Notes: generated by a model from the letters alone, not told the origin. DNA of 64,000 nt from Burkholderiales bacterium (GCA_019634975.1 JAHCAI010000001.1:62001-126000); one strand, 5' to 3'; counted from the stretch's first letter, positions 42,845 to 53,577 are shown. Numbers and translations: made by a program.

Positions 42845-44023
42845 ATGAGCGCGCGCGGTTTCTGGATCGACCATTTCCCCGGCAATTTCCTGTGGTCCAA
42901 CGCAGCGCTCGCCTGCAAGGGCATGGCGCCCTACGGCGTGGTGGCGATGGACGAGATTGACCGCGTCGCGTTGCGCCTGAAGGAACGCCAGGGCGAGCCC
43001 GAAGCCTGGCAGCAGGAGTGGTGCGCGATGGCGGCACAACTGGAAAGAACCGCCGACGCCGCGGCCGCGAAAGGGCATGAGCGCACGGCCGGCAACTACT
43101 ATCTGCGCGCCGGCAACTATTACTACACCGGCGAGCGGTTCATCCCGCCGGGCGAGGCCAAGGCCGCGGTCGGACGCAAGGCTTACCGCTGCTATCGCGA
43201 GGGGCTGACCCGGCGCCATCCCGAGATCGAGTTCGTCGAGGTCCCCTACGAGGACCAGAAGCGGAAGGCAACGACGCTGCCCGCGCTGTTCATGAAGGCG
43301 CCGGGCGTGACGCTGCGCGCGCCGACCGTGGTGATATTCAACGGCATGGACAACTGCAAGGAGATGAGCGTGATCTTCGCCGGGCTGGAGTTCGCGAAGC
43401 GCGGCATGCACACGCTGGCGATCGACGGGCCTGGGCAGGGCGAGACACTGCGCTTCCGCGGCATCCACAGCCGCTTCGATTACGAGGTGCCGGGCAGGGC
43501 CGCCTACGACTATGTCGCGCAGCGCGCCGACGTTGACCCGGCGCGGGTGGTGATCATGGGCTACAGCTTCGGCGGCTACTACTCGGCGCGCATCGCCGCC
43601 TTCGAAAAGCGCTACGTCGCCGGCGTGGCGATGACCGCGCTGCACTGGGACCTTGCCGGATGGCAGCAGAGGATCAAGGAGAAGGCGCAGGCCGAGGGCA
43701 CCAAGGTCGCGCAGTCGAATTTCCAGTTCCAGTGGGTGGTCGGCGCGCCGGACACCGACAGCAGCATCGAGATCGCGAAACGCTTCACGCTGCAGGATGT
43801 CGCCCATCAGGTGACGATGCCCTTCCTGGTGACTCACGGCGCCAACGACCGCGTGGTGCCGGCGGAAAACGCGCAGAAACTCTACGATGCGCTGGGGTCG
43901 GCAAAGAAAACGCTGCGCGTGTTCACGGCCGAGGACGGCGGCGCCGAGCATGCGCATGTCGACAACCGCCAGGTCGGCGTCGATTTCGTCGCGGACTGGA
44001 TCGCCGAACATCTGCCGGGCTGA
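42845..44023 (+). CDS. alpha/beta hydrolase (FrsA / C-C hydrolase-like)
   Basis: A 392-residue hydrolase. A helical N-terminal region (about 1-130) precedes the alpha/beta core. The nucleophile elbow is GYSFGGYY near residue 240, TVVIFNGMDNCKE forms the oxyanion region, THGANDRVVP carries the acid, and a histidine follows in EHAHVD. The layout resembles esterases of the FrsA group and 2,6-dihydropseudooxynicotine hydrolase. The substrate is unknown. It starts after a GGAGAGG site. Confidence 0.82.
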   Translation: MSARGFWIDHFPGNFLWSNAALACKGMAPYGVVAMDEIDRVALRLKERQGEPEAWQQEWCAMAAQLERTADAAAAKGHERTAGNYYLRAGNYYYTGERFIPPGEAKAAVGRKAYRCYREGLTRRHPEIEFVEVPYEDQKRKATTLPALFMKAPGVTLRAPTVVIFNGMDNCKEMSVIFAGLEFAKRGMHTLAIDGPGQGETLRFRGIHSRFDYEVPGRAAYDYVAQRADVDPARVVIMGYSFGGYYSARIAAFEKRYVAGVAMTALHWDLAGWQQRIKEKAQAEGTKVAQSNFQFQWVVGAPDTDSSIEIAKRFTLQDVAHQVTMPFLVTHGANDRVVPAENAQKLYDALGSAKKTLRVFTAEDGGAEHAHVDNRQVGVDFVADWIAEHLPG

Positions 44024-44157
44024 GCGCGGCCGACCTGGACAGCGCGCCGGGCACTCGCTGCCAGTGGAGATGCGTGCCTGACAGGCCGGGGCAGTCGCGA
44101 TAAACTTCGGGCTCCCGCCCTTGTCCCACCTCGGGTCTTTCCCGGTTTCAGGTTCCC

Positions 44158-45249
44158 ATGAGACGCATCGTTTACCTGGCGGCAGCCGTCGCCCTGCTGG
44201 TGGCTGCCGGTTTCGCCTGGCGCCATTATTCGAAGCCGCAACCGGCGCCCGCGGCGAAGCCCGCCGCAAAGCCTGCGGCGGGTGCTGCACGCGCCCTTCC
44301 GGTCAAGGTGGCCACTGTGCGCCGCGATGCCGTCACCGACAGTCTGACTGCCGTGGGCACGCTGCTCGCCAACGAGTCGGTGATGATCCGCCCGGAGATC
44401 GACGGCCGCATCGAAGCCATTCACTTCCAGGAAGGTCAGCTGGTGCGCAGGGGCGACAAGCTGGTGTCTCTGGATGCGGCCGAGGTCGAGGCCCAGCTGA
44501 CCTCGGCGATCGCCGCCGCCAACCTCAACCGCAGCCGGCTGAAGCGCTCCGAGGAACTGTTCGAGAAAAAATTCATCAGCGCGCAGGCGCTGGACGAGGC
44601 CCGCGAAAACCTCAACCAGACCAATGCTCGCGAGGCCGAGATCCGCGCCCGCCTGGCGAAAAGCGTGATCCGCGCGCCCTTCGAGGGTGTCGCCGGCCTG
44701 CGCCAGGTCAGCCCCGGCGCCTATGCCAAGGCGGGACAGGACATCGCGCGGCTGGAGGGCATCGGCACCCTCAAGCTTGATTTTCGCGCCCCCGAGGCCT
44801 ACCTGCGGCGGCTCCGCACCGGACAGGCGCTGGCGGTGACGGTCGATGCCTGGCCCGGCGAGCGGTTCAGCGGCACGATTTACGCGATCGAGCCCGCCGT
44901 CGACGAAGCTTCGCGCACGGTGCTGGTGCGCGCGCGGCTGCCCAATCCGGGCGTGCGCCTGAAGCCGGGCATGTTTGCACGCGTCAGCCTGGTGCTCGAG
45001 CAGCGTGACAACGCGCTGCTGGTGCCCGAGCAGGCGATCGTGCCGCGCGGCGACGGGCTGTTCGTGTTCCGCGTCGATGACGGCAAGGTGCGGCTGACGA
45101 AGGTCGAGACCGGGCTGCGCCGGCCGGGCGAGATCGAGATCACCGGCGGACTCGAGGCCGGGCAGACGGTCGTCGCCGACGGCCAGCTCAGGCTGCAGGA
45201 CGGCGCCGCGGTGAGCGTTTCCGCACCCAAGCCGCAGCCGGCGCAATAA
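44158..45249 (+). CDS. RND efflux periplasmic adaptor subunit
   Basis: A 363-residue membrane fusion protein. An N-terminal hydrophobic anchor (about 5-20) is followed by an Ala/Lys/Pro-rich linker, a lipoyl domain (IDGRIEAIHFQEGQLVRRGDKLVSLD), a short helical hairpin and the beta-barrel domain (IRAPFEGVAGLRQVSPG). It is 2 bases upstream of its RND permease, so the pair is one operon. No outer-membrane factor follows, so the pump must borrow one. Confidence 0.92.
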   Translation: MRRIVYLAAAVALLVAAGFAWRHYSKPQPAPAAKPAAKPAAGAARALPVKVATVRRDAVTDSLTAVGTLLANESVMIRPEIDGRIEAIHFQEGQLVRRGDKLVSLDAAEVEAQLTSAIAAANLNRSRLKRSEELFEKKFISAQALDEARENLNQTNAREAEIRARLAKSVIRAPFEGVAGLRQVSPGAYAKAGQDIARLEGIGTLKLDFRAPEAYLRRLRTGQALAVTVDAWPGERFSGTIYAIEPAVDEASRTVLVRARLPNPGVRLKPGMFARVSLVLEQRDNALLVPEQAIVPRGDGLFVFRVDDGKVRLTKVETGLRRPGEIEITGGLEAGQTVVADGQLRLQDGAAVSVSAPKPQPAQ

Positions 45250-45251
45250 CG

Positions 45252-48200
45252 ATGGTTCTCCCGGAACTGTCCGTCCGGCGTCCCGTGCTGGCCACGGTGA
45301 TGAGCCTGCTGATCATGCTGATCGGCATCATTTCCTTTGAGCGCCTGACCGTCCGCGAGTACCCGAAGATCGATTCCCCGGTGGTCTCGGTGCGCACGAT
45401 CTACACCGGCGCGAGCCCGCAGGTCATCGAGTCGCAGGTCACGCAGCCGCTGGAGGACAGCATCTCCGGGATCGAGGGCGTGAAGACCATGAAGTCGGTG
45501 AGCCGCGAGGAGGTGAGCCAGATCACCGTCGAGTTCACCAACGACCGTGATCCCGATCTTGCCGCCAACGACGTGCGCGACCGGGTGTCGCGCGCCCGCG
45601 GACGCATGCCCGACGAAGTCGACGAGCCGATCATTTCCAAGGTCGAGGCCGACGCGCAGGCGATCATGTGGCTGCGGCTGTTTTCGGAGCGGCATGGCCC
45701 GCTGGAGATTTCGGATTACGCCGACCGCTTCGTCGCCGACCGCCTGAAGACGCTGCCGGGGGTGGCGTCGGTGATCATCGGCGGCGAACGGCGCTACGCG
45801 ATGCGCATCTGGCTCGACCGCGAGCGCCTTGCCGCCTACGCGCTGACACCGCAGGATGTCGAGGAGGCGCTGCGGCGCCAGAACATCGAGGTGCCGGCGG
45901 GAAGGATCGAGAGCAGCCGGCGCGAATTCACGGTGCTGTCGGAGTCCGACCTGCGCACGCCGGCCCAGTTCAACCAGCTGATCATCCGCGAGGTGAAGGG
46001 TTACCCGGTCCGGCTGTCCGACATCGGGCGCGCCGAATTGGGCGCGGCCGATGACCGCAACATCCTCCGCGTCAACGGCAATCCGGCGGTGGGGCTGGGC
46101 ATCGTCAAGCAGTCGACCGCGAACACGCTGGCGGTGGCGCAGGCGGTGAAGGCGGAGGTGCCGAAGATCGCCGCCGCGCTGCCCCAGGGCATGCAGATCG
46201 CGGTCGCCTTCGACACCTCGATTTTCATCGAGCAGTCGATCACTTCGGTCTACAAGGTGATGGCCGAGGCGCTGGTACTGGTGGTGCTGGTGATTTTCCT
46301 GTTCCTGCGTTCGGTGCGGGCGACGCTGATTCCCTTCGTCACCATCCCGGTGTCCCTGATCGGCGCCTTTTTCCTGATCTGGGTCATGGGTTTCTCGATC
46401 AACGTGCTGACGCTGCTGGGCATCGTGCTCGCGGTCGGCCTGGTCGTCGACGATGCCATCGTCGTGCTCGAGAACATCCACCGCCACATCGAGAACGGCA
46501 TGCGCCCCTTCGAGGCGGCGCTGAAGGGCGGCCGCGAGATTGCCTTCGCGGTGGTGGCGATGACGGTGACGCTGGCCGCTGTGTTCGCGCCGCTCGCCTT
46601 CGCCACCGGCAACACCGGCCGGCTGTTCCTCGAGTTCGCGCTGACGGTGGCCTCGGCCGTGGTGGTGTCGGGTTTCGTCGCGCTGACACTGACGCCGATG
46701 ATGTGCTCGAAGCTGCTGCGCCGCGAAGCCTCTCACGGGCGGGTCTACAACGCACTGGAGCGCTTTTTCGAGGGCATGTCCTCGGGGTACGGGCGCCTGC
46801 TGCGCTTCTGCCTTGCAAGGCGCGGCGTGGTCGTCGCGCTGTTCCTGCTCGCGGCTGCGGGCGGCTCGGCGCTGTTCCTGTCGATCCGCTCCGAACTCTC
46901 CCCGCTGGAGGACCGCGGCTTTTTCATTGGCGTGATGTCGGCGCCGGAGGGCGCCACCAAGGAATACACCGACGACTACGCCCGCATCTGGGAGAGCATC
47001 TATGCCGATGTGCCGGAGATCACTTCCTATTTCGTGTCCGTCGCGCCGGGCCTCGAGCGGCCGAACCCGGTCAACTTCGCGCTGTCCTTCGTGCGGCTCA
47101 CGGACTGGAGCGAGCGCGACCGCAAGACCCAGCAGATCACCGCGTCGATCGCGCCGCAGATGTTCGCGCGCATGCCGGGCGTGCTCGCCTTTCCGGTCAA
47201 CCCGCCCTCGCTGGGCCAGAGTTTCCGCAATCCGCCGGTGCAGTTCGTGGTGCAGGGCAATTCCTACGAGGATCTCGACCGCCGGGTCAGCGCGCTGGTG
47301 GCCAAGGCGCGGCAGTCGCCGGCGCTGGCCAATGTCGACAGCGACCTCAAGCTCAACAAGCCGCAGCTGACGGTGGACATCGACCGCGAGAAGGCGGCGG
47401 CGCTGGGCATCCAGGTCGAAACCATAGGCCGCACCATGGAAACCCTGCTCGGCGGGCGACAGGTCACGCGCTTCAAGCGCGAAGGCAAGCAATACGACGT
47501 CATCGTCCGGCTGGAGGACAAGGACCGCCGCCAGCCGGCCGACCTGACCTCGATCTACGTGCGCGGCGCCTCCGGCGGCATCACCCAGCTGTCGAACCTG
47601 GTCAGCGTGCGCGAAACCGTGGCGCCCAAGGAACTGAACCATTTCAACCGGCTGCGCGCGGCGATCATCTCGGCGAACGTGACGCCCGGCTACTCGCTGT
47701 CTGAGGCGCTGGATGCGATGGAGGCGGCAGCCGCGGAAACGCTGACTCCGGATTACCAGACCGCGCTCGACGGGCAGTCGCGCGAGTTCCGCGAGTCCGG
47801 CCAGCAGCTGTACCTGATTTTCGTGCTGGCGCTGGCCTTCATCTACCTGGTGCTGGCCGCGCAGTTCGAGAGTTTCCGCGGCCCGCTGGTGATCATGCTC
47901 ACCGTGCCGCTGGCGGTGACCGGGGCGCTGCTGGTGATCAAGCTCACCGGCGGCACGCTCAATGTCTACAGCCAGATCGGGCTGGTGATGCTGATCGGCC
48001 TGATCACCAAGAACGGCATCCTGATCGTCGAGTTCACCAACCAGCTGCGCGATCAGGGACGCGAGAAGATCGCCGCGCTGGTCGAGGCCTGTTCGCTGCG
48101 CCTGCGGCCGATCCTGATGACCACCGCGGCAACCGTGCTCGGCGCGGTGCCGCTGGCGATTGCCACCGGCGCCGGCGCCGAGTCACGCTCGGCGATCGGC

Positions 48201-48332
48201 TGGGTGGTGGTCGGAGGCATGAGTTTCGGCACCCTGTTCACGCTGTTCGTGGTGCCGGTGGCGTACACCTTCATCGTCGGCGAGCGCAGGGCAGCCGGCG
48301 GTGCGCAAGCGGCTCCGGCACCGGCGCGCTGA
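45252..48332 (+). CDS. RND efflux permease, HAE1 family
   Basis: A 1026-residue inner-membrane proton/drug antiporter with the usual 12-helix, two-loop architecture. The proton-relay aspartates are in VGLVVDDAIVVLENIHRHIE. The N-terminus LSVRRPVLATVMSLLIMLIGIISF and the second-half helix FIYLVLAAQFESF are canonical. It belongs with the MdtB/MexF-like HAE1 transporters. The substrate is unknown. It is convergent with the LysR gene, only 4 bases apart. Confidence 0.94.
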   Translation: MVLPELSVRRPVLATVMSLLIMLIGIISFERLTVREYPKIDSPVVSVRTIYTGASPQVIESQVTQPLEDSISGIEGVKTMKSVSREEVSQITVEFTNDRDPDLAANDVRDRVSRARGRMPDEVDEPIISKVEADAQAIMWLRLFSERHGPLEISDYADRFVADRLKTLPGVASVIIGGERRYAMRIWLDRERLAAYALTPQDVEEALRRQNIEVPAGRIESSRREFTVLSESDLRTPAQFNQLIIREVKGYPVRLSDIGRAELGAADDRNILRVNGNPAVGLGIVKQSTANTLAVAQAVKAEVPKIAAALPQGMQIAVAFDTSIFIEQSITSVYKVMAEALVLVVLVIFLFLRSVRATLIPFVTIPVSLIGAFFLIWVMGFSINVLTLLGIVLAVGLVVDDAIVVLENIHRHIENGMRPFEAALKGGREIAFAVVAMTVTLAAVFAPLAFATGNTGRLFLEFALTVASAVVVSGFVALTLTPMMCSKLLRREASHGRVYNALERFFEGMSSGYGRLLRFCLARRGVVVALFLLAAAGGSALFLSIRSELSPLEDRGFFIGVMSAPEGATKEYTDDYARIWESIYADVPEITSYFVSVAPGLERPNPVNFALSFVRLTDWSERDRKTQQITASIAPQMFARMPGVLAFPVNPPSLGQSFRNPPVQFVVQGNSYEDLDRRVSALVAKARQSPALANVDSDLKLNKPQLTVDIDREKAAALGIQVETIGRTMETLLGGRQVTRFKREGKQYDVIVRLEDKDRRQPADLTSIYVRGASGGITQLSNLVSVRETVAPKELNHFNRLRAAIISANVTPGYSLSEALDAMEAAAAETLTPDYQTALDGQSREFRESGQQLYLIFVLALAFIYLVLAAQFESFRGPLVIMLTVPLAVTGALLVIKLTGGTLNVYSQIGLVMLIGLITKNGILIVEFTNQLRDQGREKIAALVEACSLRLRPILMTTAATVLGAVPLAIATGAGAESRSAIGWVVVGGMSFGTLFTLFVVPVAYTFIVGERRAAGGAQAAPAPAR

Positions 48333-48336
48333 GCGC

Positions 48337-49248
48337 TCAGCCGCAGCGTTCCAGCGCGCGGTCGAGCCAGCCCGGCACGTAGACCTGCTCGACGAACCAG
48401 CGCAGTGCCTTGCCGCGGTGCGCGGTGCGCCAGGCGAGATACAGCATCTGGCTGACTTTCGGTTCCTCGGTCTGCCGCGTCACCAGTCCGCCTTCCGCGA
48501 CCGCTGTCCGGGCCAGGCACTGCGGCAGGTAGCCGATGCCCAGACCCATGGCCTGCGCCCGCAGCTTGGCGTCCAGATCCGGTACCGTCAGCGTGTCCTG
48601 TCCCGACAGCAGGCCGGTGGTGCGCGGCGGCAGGTTGCGCGAACTGTCGGCCACCACCACTGCGCGGTGGGCGAGGATGTCCTCGCGCCGCAGCGGCTCG
48701 GGCAAGCGGGCCAGCGGATGTGCCGGCGCCACCGCGAATACCCAATCGATTTCCCCCAGCGGCCGCGTCTGATAGCCGCCGCCCGAGGGGCCTTCGCCTG
48801 AAGCGCCGATGGCGAGGTCGGCGCGCCCCGATACCAGCGCATCCCAGCAGCCTCCGAGCACCTCGGCCGAGAAGCGCAGCCGGGTTTCGGCATGCAGGGC
48901 GTGGAAATCGCGCGCGAGATCGAGCATCGCCTGGCCCGGCAGCAGGCCGTCGTAGGCGATGCGCAGTTCGGATTCCCAGCCGGTGGCGACGCGCTTGACC
49001 CGCGCTTCGAGCTCGCCGGCCGCGCGCAGCAGGTGGCGGCCTTCATTCAGCAGTTCGCGTCCCGCCGCGGTCAGTTTTGCGCGGTGGCCGCGGCGGTCAA
49101 AGAGCTGCACGTCGAGGTCTTCCTCCAGTTTCTGCACGGTGTAGGTCAGTGCCGAGGGTACGCGGTGCAGTTCGTGCGCGGCGGCGGCGAAGCTGCCCTT
49201 GCGGTCGATGGCGTCGATCGCGAGCAGTGCATCCAGTGTCAGTCGCAT
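48337..49248 (-). CDS. LysR family transcriptional regulator
   Basis: A 303-residue LysR regulator. The helix-turn-helix is at the N-terminus (ALLAIDAIDRKGSFAAAAHELHRVPSALTYTVQKLEEDL), and the effector domain spans about 90-295. The ATG at 49248 has a CAGGAGA site. It is divergent from pirin across a 190-base AT-rich gap. A LysR gene next to pirin is a common arrangement in proteobacteria, and it probably controls the pirin-OYE-DoxX genes. Confidence 0.92.
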   Translation of the reverse strand: MRLTLDALLAIDAIDRKGSFAAAAHELHRVPSALTYTVQKLEEDLDVQLFDRRGHRAKLTAAGRELLNEGRHLLRAAGELEARVKRVATGWESELRIAYDGLLPGQAMLDLARDFHALHAETRLRFSAEVLGGCWDALVSGRADLAIGASGEGPSGGGYQTRPLGEIDWVFAVAPAHPLARLPEPLRREDILAHRAVVVADSSRNLPPRTTGLLSGQDTLTVPDLDAKLRAQAMGLGIGYLPQCLARTAVAEGGLVTRQTEEPKVSQMLYLAWRTAHRGKALRWFVEQVYVPGWLDRALERCG

Positions 49249-49259
49249 TCGGTCTCCTG

Positions 49260-49438
49260 CTTGAATCAATTAATCATGAATATTATTAAATTTATCATAA
49301 ATTATTGTTTTTAAATAATATTTTTATTCATAAATTTTGATATAAAAAGTCAAAATCTTCCGATTTCCTGCGCCGGATCAAGTGCCTAGGATGCGGGCCA
49401 TCACATCGCGAGATGCACCGAACCGGAAAGGAGACGCC
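49260..49438. promoter_or_regulatory. AT-rich divergent control region of lysR and pirin
   Basis: About 85 bases (49263-49347) are almost pure A and T. They include the inverted pair ATTATT/AATAAT (49301-49318) and a stretch from 49296 that resembles the stop-proximal element (CATAAATTATTGTTTTTAAA). It probably holds LysR sites and both promoters; I cannot define individual boxes. Confidence 0.5.
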
Positions 49439-50134
<696 letters not shown>

Positions 50135-50174
50135 AACCGGCTTCTGAACCTCATACACGAAAAGGAGACACACC

Positions 50175-51248
50175 ATGACAACGAAGATTCTGTTTTCAAC
50201 GGTCCGCGTCGGACGCCATATCCTCAAAAACCGCCTGGTGATGGCGCCGATGACGCGCTCCCGTGCCGGCGATGACGGCGTGCCCGGCCCGCTGGTCCCC
50301 GAGTACTACGCCCAGCGCGCTTCGGCCGGGCTGATCATCAGCGAAGGCATTTACCCGTCAGCCATGGGCAAGGGGTATGTGCGTACTCCCGGCATCCACA
50401 CGGATGCCCAGGTCGAAGCCTGGAAAAAAGTCACCGCGGCAGTGCATGCGAAGGGCGGGGTGATTTTTGCGCAAATCATGCACGCCGGCCGCATCTCGGA
50501 TCCGTCGCTGCTGCCCGGCCATGCGCTGCCGGTGGCTCCGTCGGCCGTGAGGCCTGAGGGGGCGACATATACCGATGAGGGCATGAAGCCCCATGTGACG
50601 CCGCGCGCGCTCGAAAAAGCGGAAATCAGCGGGATTGTCGGCGAATACGCCGAAGCGACGCGGCGGGCACTCGCCGCCGGTTTCGACGGTGTCGAGCTGC
50701 ATGCCGCCTCGGGTTACCTGCCGATGCAGTTCCTGTCGACCGGCAGCAACCTTCGCAACGACGAGTACGGCGGCAGCGCCGAAAACCGTGCGCGTTTTGT
50801 CATCGAAGCGCTGGATGCGATGATTGCCGTGGCGGGCGCCGACCGCGTGGGCATCAAGATCGCGCCGGAGATGGCCTTCAATGACATCAACGATGCCGAT
50901 CCCGTTGAGACCTATGTCACGCTGGTGCGTCTCATCGCTGACAAGGGGCTGGCCTACCTGCACGTGACCCCTTATGGCAAGACCGTCGATTATCACGAGT
51001 TGCTGAAGCCGCTGTTCAAAGGCGCCTATCTGGCCGGCGCCGGGCTTGACCGCGAGAAGGCGGCGGAAATGCTGGCGGCGGGGCGCGCCGATGCAGCCGT
51101 ATTCGGGACCCTCTTTGTGGCCAATCCCGACCTGCCGGAACGGTTCCTCCGCAATGCTCGGCTCAATACGCCCGATACCACGACGTTTTACTCGCCGGGC
51201 GCCAAAGGTTACATCGATTACCCGGCGCTGGAGCCGCTGGCGGCCTGA
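50175..51248 (+). CDS. alkene reductase of the Old Yellow Enzyme family
   Basis: A 357-residue FMN-dependent ene-reductase of the NemA type. The FMN/active-site pattern LKNRLVMAPMTRSRA is at the N-terminus. The substrate-binding pair is His-Ala rather than His-Asn, as GVELHAASGYLPMQFLS shows near residue 175, and the phosphate site AVFGTLFVANPDLPERF is near 310. It reduces activated double bonds or nitro compounds. A AAAGGAGA site precedes the ATG. Confidence 0.91.
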   Translation: MTTKILFSTVRVGRHILKNRLVMAPMTRSRAGDDGVPGPLVPEYYAQRASAGLIISEGIYPSAMGKGYVRTPGIHTDAQVEAWKKVTAAVHAKGGVIFAQIMHAGRISDPSLLPGHALPVAPSAVRPEGATYTDEGMKPHVTPRALEKAEISGIVGEYAEATRRALAAGFDGVELHAASGYLPMQFLSTGSNLRNDEYGGSAENRARFVIEALDAMIAVAGADRVGIKIAPEMAFNDINDADPVETYVTLVRLIADKGLAYLHVTPYGKTVDYHELLKPLFKGAYLAGAGLDREKAAEMLAAGRADAAVFGTLFVANPDLPERFLRNARLNTPDTTTFYSPGAKGYIDYPALEPLAA

Positions 51249-51327
51249 ACGGCACGGGCAGCGCTTGTCCGGCGCGTGTCCGGCCGGCATCCGCTGCATT
51301 CATCATTGCAACACGGGAGCTACCACA

Positions 51328-51747
51328 ATGATTCAGTCACACACCGCGCCCTATGCGGCGCTGTTGCTGCGGGTCTCGCTCGGCATCATGTTCATGGCCC
51401 ACGGCCTGCTCAAGGTCGTGGTGTTCACAATACCGGGGACCGTGCAGTTTTTCGAGTCGGTCGGTTTTCCGGGGGCGCTCGCCTACGTCACCATCGTTGC
51501 CGAACTCTTGGCAGGCGCGCTGCTCATCGCCGGTTTCGCGACGCGCTGGGTGGCGCTCGCCACGGTGCCGCTGTTGCTCGGTGCGGCCTGGGTGCACCTG
51601 CCCAACGGGTGGGTGTTCAGCGCCCAGGGCGGCGGCTGGGAGTATCCGGTGTTCCTCGCCGTGGCTGCCGTGGTTCAGTTTCTGCTTGGCGACGGTGCCT
51701 GGTCCGTGTCGGCGCAGCCGCCTGTCGCAAATCCGCGGTCGATCTGA
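51328..51747 (+). CDS. DoxX family membrane protein
   Basis: A 139-residue protein with four hydrophobic segments and the DoxX pattern LLRVSLGIMFMAHGLLKVVVF, followed by FPGALAYVTIVAELLAGALLIAGFATRW. Small DoxX proteins are often found with pirin and redox stress genes. The function is not known. The ATG at 51328 follows a GGGAGC site. Confidence 0.9.
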   Translation: MIQSHTAPYAALLLRVSLGIMFMAHGLLKVVVFTIPGTVQFFESVGFPGALAYVTIVAELLAGALLIAGFATRWVALATVPLLLGAAWVHLPNGWVFSAQGGGWEYPVFLAVAAVVQFLLGDGAWSVSAQPPVANPRSI

Positions 51748-51759
51748 AAGGCAAGGGAC

Positions 51760-52737
51760 ATGTCCTCATTGGCGCGGGCGGAGGCTGGTGCGAACGCCGC
51801 GGGCGGATTTGTATATGGCCTGCTGCTAGTCAACGGCACACTGATTGCAGGAATGTATGCCTTTGCCAAAGTGGCGGGCGAGCACGGAATAACACCGCTC
51901 GGCCTGCTGACCTGGCAACTGCTGTTTGCGGCAATCGTGATCGGGCTCGTGGCGGTAGTGCGCGGCGATTTGCCGGCACTGAAATTTGTCAATCTGCGCT
52001 ATGCGGCAATTGCCGGCGTTCTGGGTATCACGGGCCCCAATCTGGTCACTTTCGCCGCGCTCAAGCATGTGCCAGCCGGTCTGGTCGGTGTGATTACTGC
52101 GCTTTCGCCAGCACTGACCTATGCGATTGCCACGTTATTCAGCGCCGAAAGATTTGAGCCACTGCGTGCTGCAGGCGTGCTGCTCGGGCTTGCCGGCGTG
52201 ATGGCGATCCTGTTGCCCCGCGGCGCTTTGCCGGACCCGGAAGCCCTGCCCTGGGCGGCGGCGGCGGTGATCGCTCCCCTGCTGCTGGCAGGCGGCAACG
52301 TGTTCCGGTCTCTGGCCTGGCCTCCCGGGTTGCGGCCGCTCGCGGCGGCCACTTTGCTGTTGGCGATCCAGGCGCTGGTGCTGGTGCCCGTGGCTGCGGT
52401 TCTGGGCGAATTCGAGGTGCCGCGGGGGCTGACTGGCGCGAAAGACCTGCCGCTGTTCGGGGCAGGTGTGCTGACCGCCGCGTTTTACCTGGGTGCCTTT
52501 GAGTTGCAAAAACGGGGTGGGGCAATCGTCGTTGGTCAGATCGGGTACGTGATTACGGTGTCTTCGCTGCTGTTGGGCGCACTGGTATTCGGGGAGCGTT
52601 ATCCGCTGACTACCTTCCTCGCCGTGGCTGTTGTAGTGACAGGGATTATGCTGGCCAATCGTCGGCCATGTCCCGATGCGGTAAAGCCGCTTCCGGCAGT
52701 CCCCGCAATGCGAAGCCATAACGGATGCACTGCGTGA
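51760..52737 (+). CDS. EamA/DMT family transporter
   Basis: A 325-residue protein with ten hydrophobic segments arranged as two EamA repeats, the second starting near residue 165. Conserved proline-rich patterns such as TGPNLVTFAALKHVPAGLVGVITALSP are present. The substrate is unknown; the family exports amino acids, nucleosides and other metabolites. Its TGA overlaps the start of the dioxygenase gene, so the two are coupled. Confidence 0.88.
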   Translation: MSSLARAEAGANAAGGFVYGLLLVNGTLIAGMYAFAKVAGEHGITPLGLLTWQLLFAAIVIGLVAVVRGDLPALKFVNLRYAAIAGVLGITGPNLVTFAALKHVPAGLVGVITALSPALTYAIATLFSAERFEPLRAAGVLLGLAGVMAILLPRGALPDPEALPWAAAAVIAPLLLAGGNVFRSLAWPPGLRPLAAATLLLAIQALVLVPVAAVLGEFEVPRGLTGAKDLPLFGAGVLTAAFYLGAFELQKRGGAIVVGQIGYVITVSSLLLGALVFGERYPLTTFLAVAVVVTGIMLANRRPCPDAVKPLPAVPAMRSHNGCTA

Positions 52738-53525
52738 TGGCCATTGACCGTCAACCTGCACTGTTCATTTCCCACGGCGCACCCACACTCGTGCTCGAGC
52801 CGGGGCCGACGCGTGACGCACTGGCTGCCCTCGGCGCAGCGCTCGAGCCGCCGCGTGCGATTCTTGTTCTGTCGGCGCACTGGGAGACGGCGACGCCGGC
52901 GATCAGTACAGCGGCGCAGCCGGACACAATCCATGATTTTCACGGCTTCCCCGAAGCGCTGTACCGATTGCGCTACCCGGCTCGGGGGGCGCCGCAGCTC
53001 GCCGTGCGCGCCGCGCAATTGCTTGCCGCAGCGGGCATGGCGGCAGCCGCAGTGCCGGGCCGCGGCCTCGACCACGGCGCCTGGGTGCCGCTGATGCTGA
53101 TGCATCCGCAGGCAGACATCCCGGTGACCCAGCTTGCGCTGCAGCCGGCACTCGGGCCGGCACATCACCTGCGGCTGGGCGAGGCACTGCGGCCGCTGCG
53201 CGACGAAGGCGTGCTGATCCTCGGATCCGGCAGTGTGACCCACAACCTGCGCGAGTTCGGCCGCCACGATTACGCGGCACCGCCCCCGGACTGGGTCAGC
53301 GGATTCAACGACTGGCTTGCTGAACGTCTTGCGGCGGGAGACCGCGATGCCTTGCTCGATTACCGCAGCCGGGCGCCGCATGCCGCGTGCAACCACCCCA
53401 GCGAGGAACACCTGCTGCCGCTGTTCGCGGCGCTGGGTGCCGCGACCCCGGGCCTGGCGCCGCAAAGGATCCATGCCGGCTACACCCATGGCGTCATCGG
53501 CATGGATGCCTGGCGGTTCGACTGA
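52737..53525 (+). CDS. LigB-type extradiol dioxygenase (4,5-DOPA dioxygenase family)
   Basis: A 262-residue class III ring-cleavage dioxygenase of the YgiD/DODA type. Metal-binding histidines are visible in FISHGAPTL, LSAHWE and HDFHGFPEALY. GLDHGAWVPLMLMHP, GSVTHNLREF and HPSEEHLLPLFAALG complete the family pattern. The ATG at 52737 overlaps the preceding stop (TGATG). It converts catechol-like substrates; the real substrate is unknown. Confidence 0.9.
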   Translation: MAIDRQPALFISHGAPTLVLEPGPTRDALAALGAALEPPRAILVLSAHWETATPAISTAAQPDTIHDFHGFPEALYRLRYPARGAPQLAVRAAQLLAAAGMAAAAVPGRGLDHGAWVPLMLMHPQADIPVTQLALQPALGPAHHLRLGEALRPLRDEGVLILGSGSVTHNLREFGRHDYAAPPPDWVSGFNDWLAERLAAGDRDALLDYRSRAPHAACNHPSEEHLLPLFAALGAATPGLAPQRIHAGYTHGVIGMDAWRFD

Positions 53526-53577
53526 TGGCTCCCGCCCGTGACCGGTCAAGCTTGCCGTCTTTGACGGGGGTACGCCC

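Noticed and set aside
44880..47642. A minus-strand open frame of 920 codons opposite the RND permease.
   Set aside because: It is an antisense shadow with low-complexity Arg/His/Asp-rich sequence; the permease on the other strand is complete.
48328..48341. The palindrome GCTGAGCGCTCAGC between the RND permease and LysR as a terminator.
   Set aside because: It spans both stop codons and has no loop or T run. It may be chance, though it could slow both polymerases.
49296..49326. AT-rich stretch between lysR and pirin as a full member of the stop-proximal repeat family.
   Set aside because: It shares part of the core but lies between two divergent starts, within 85 bases of general AT richness; I keep it as a control region only.
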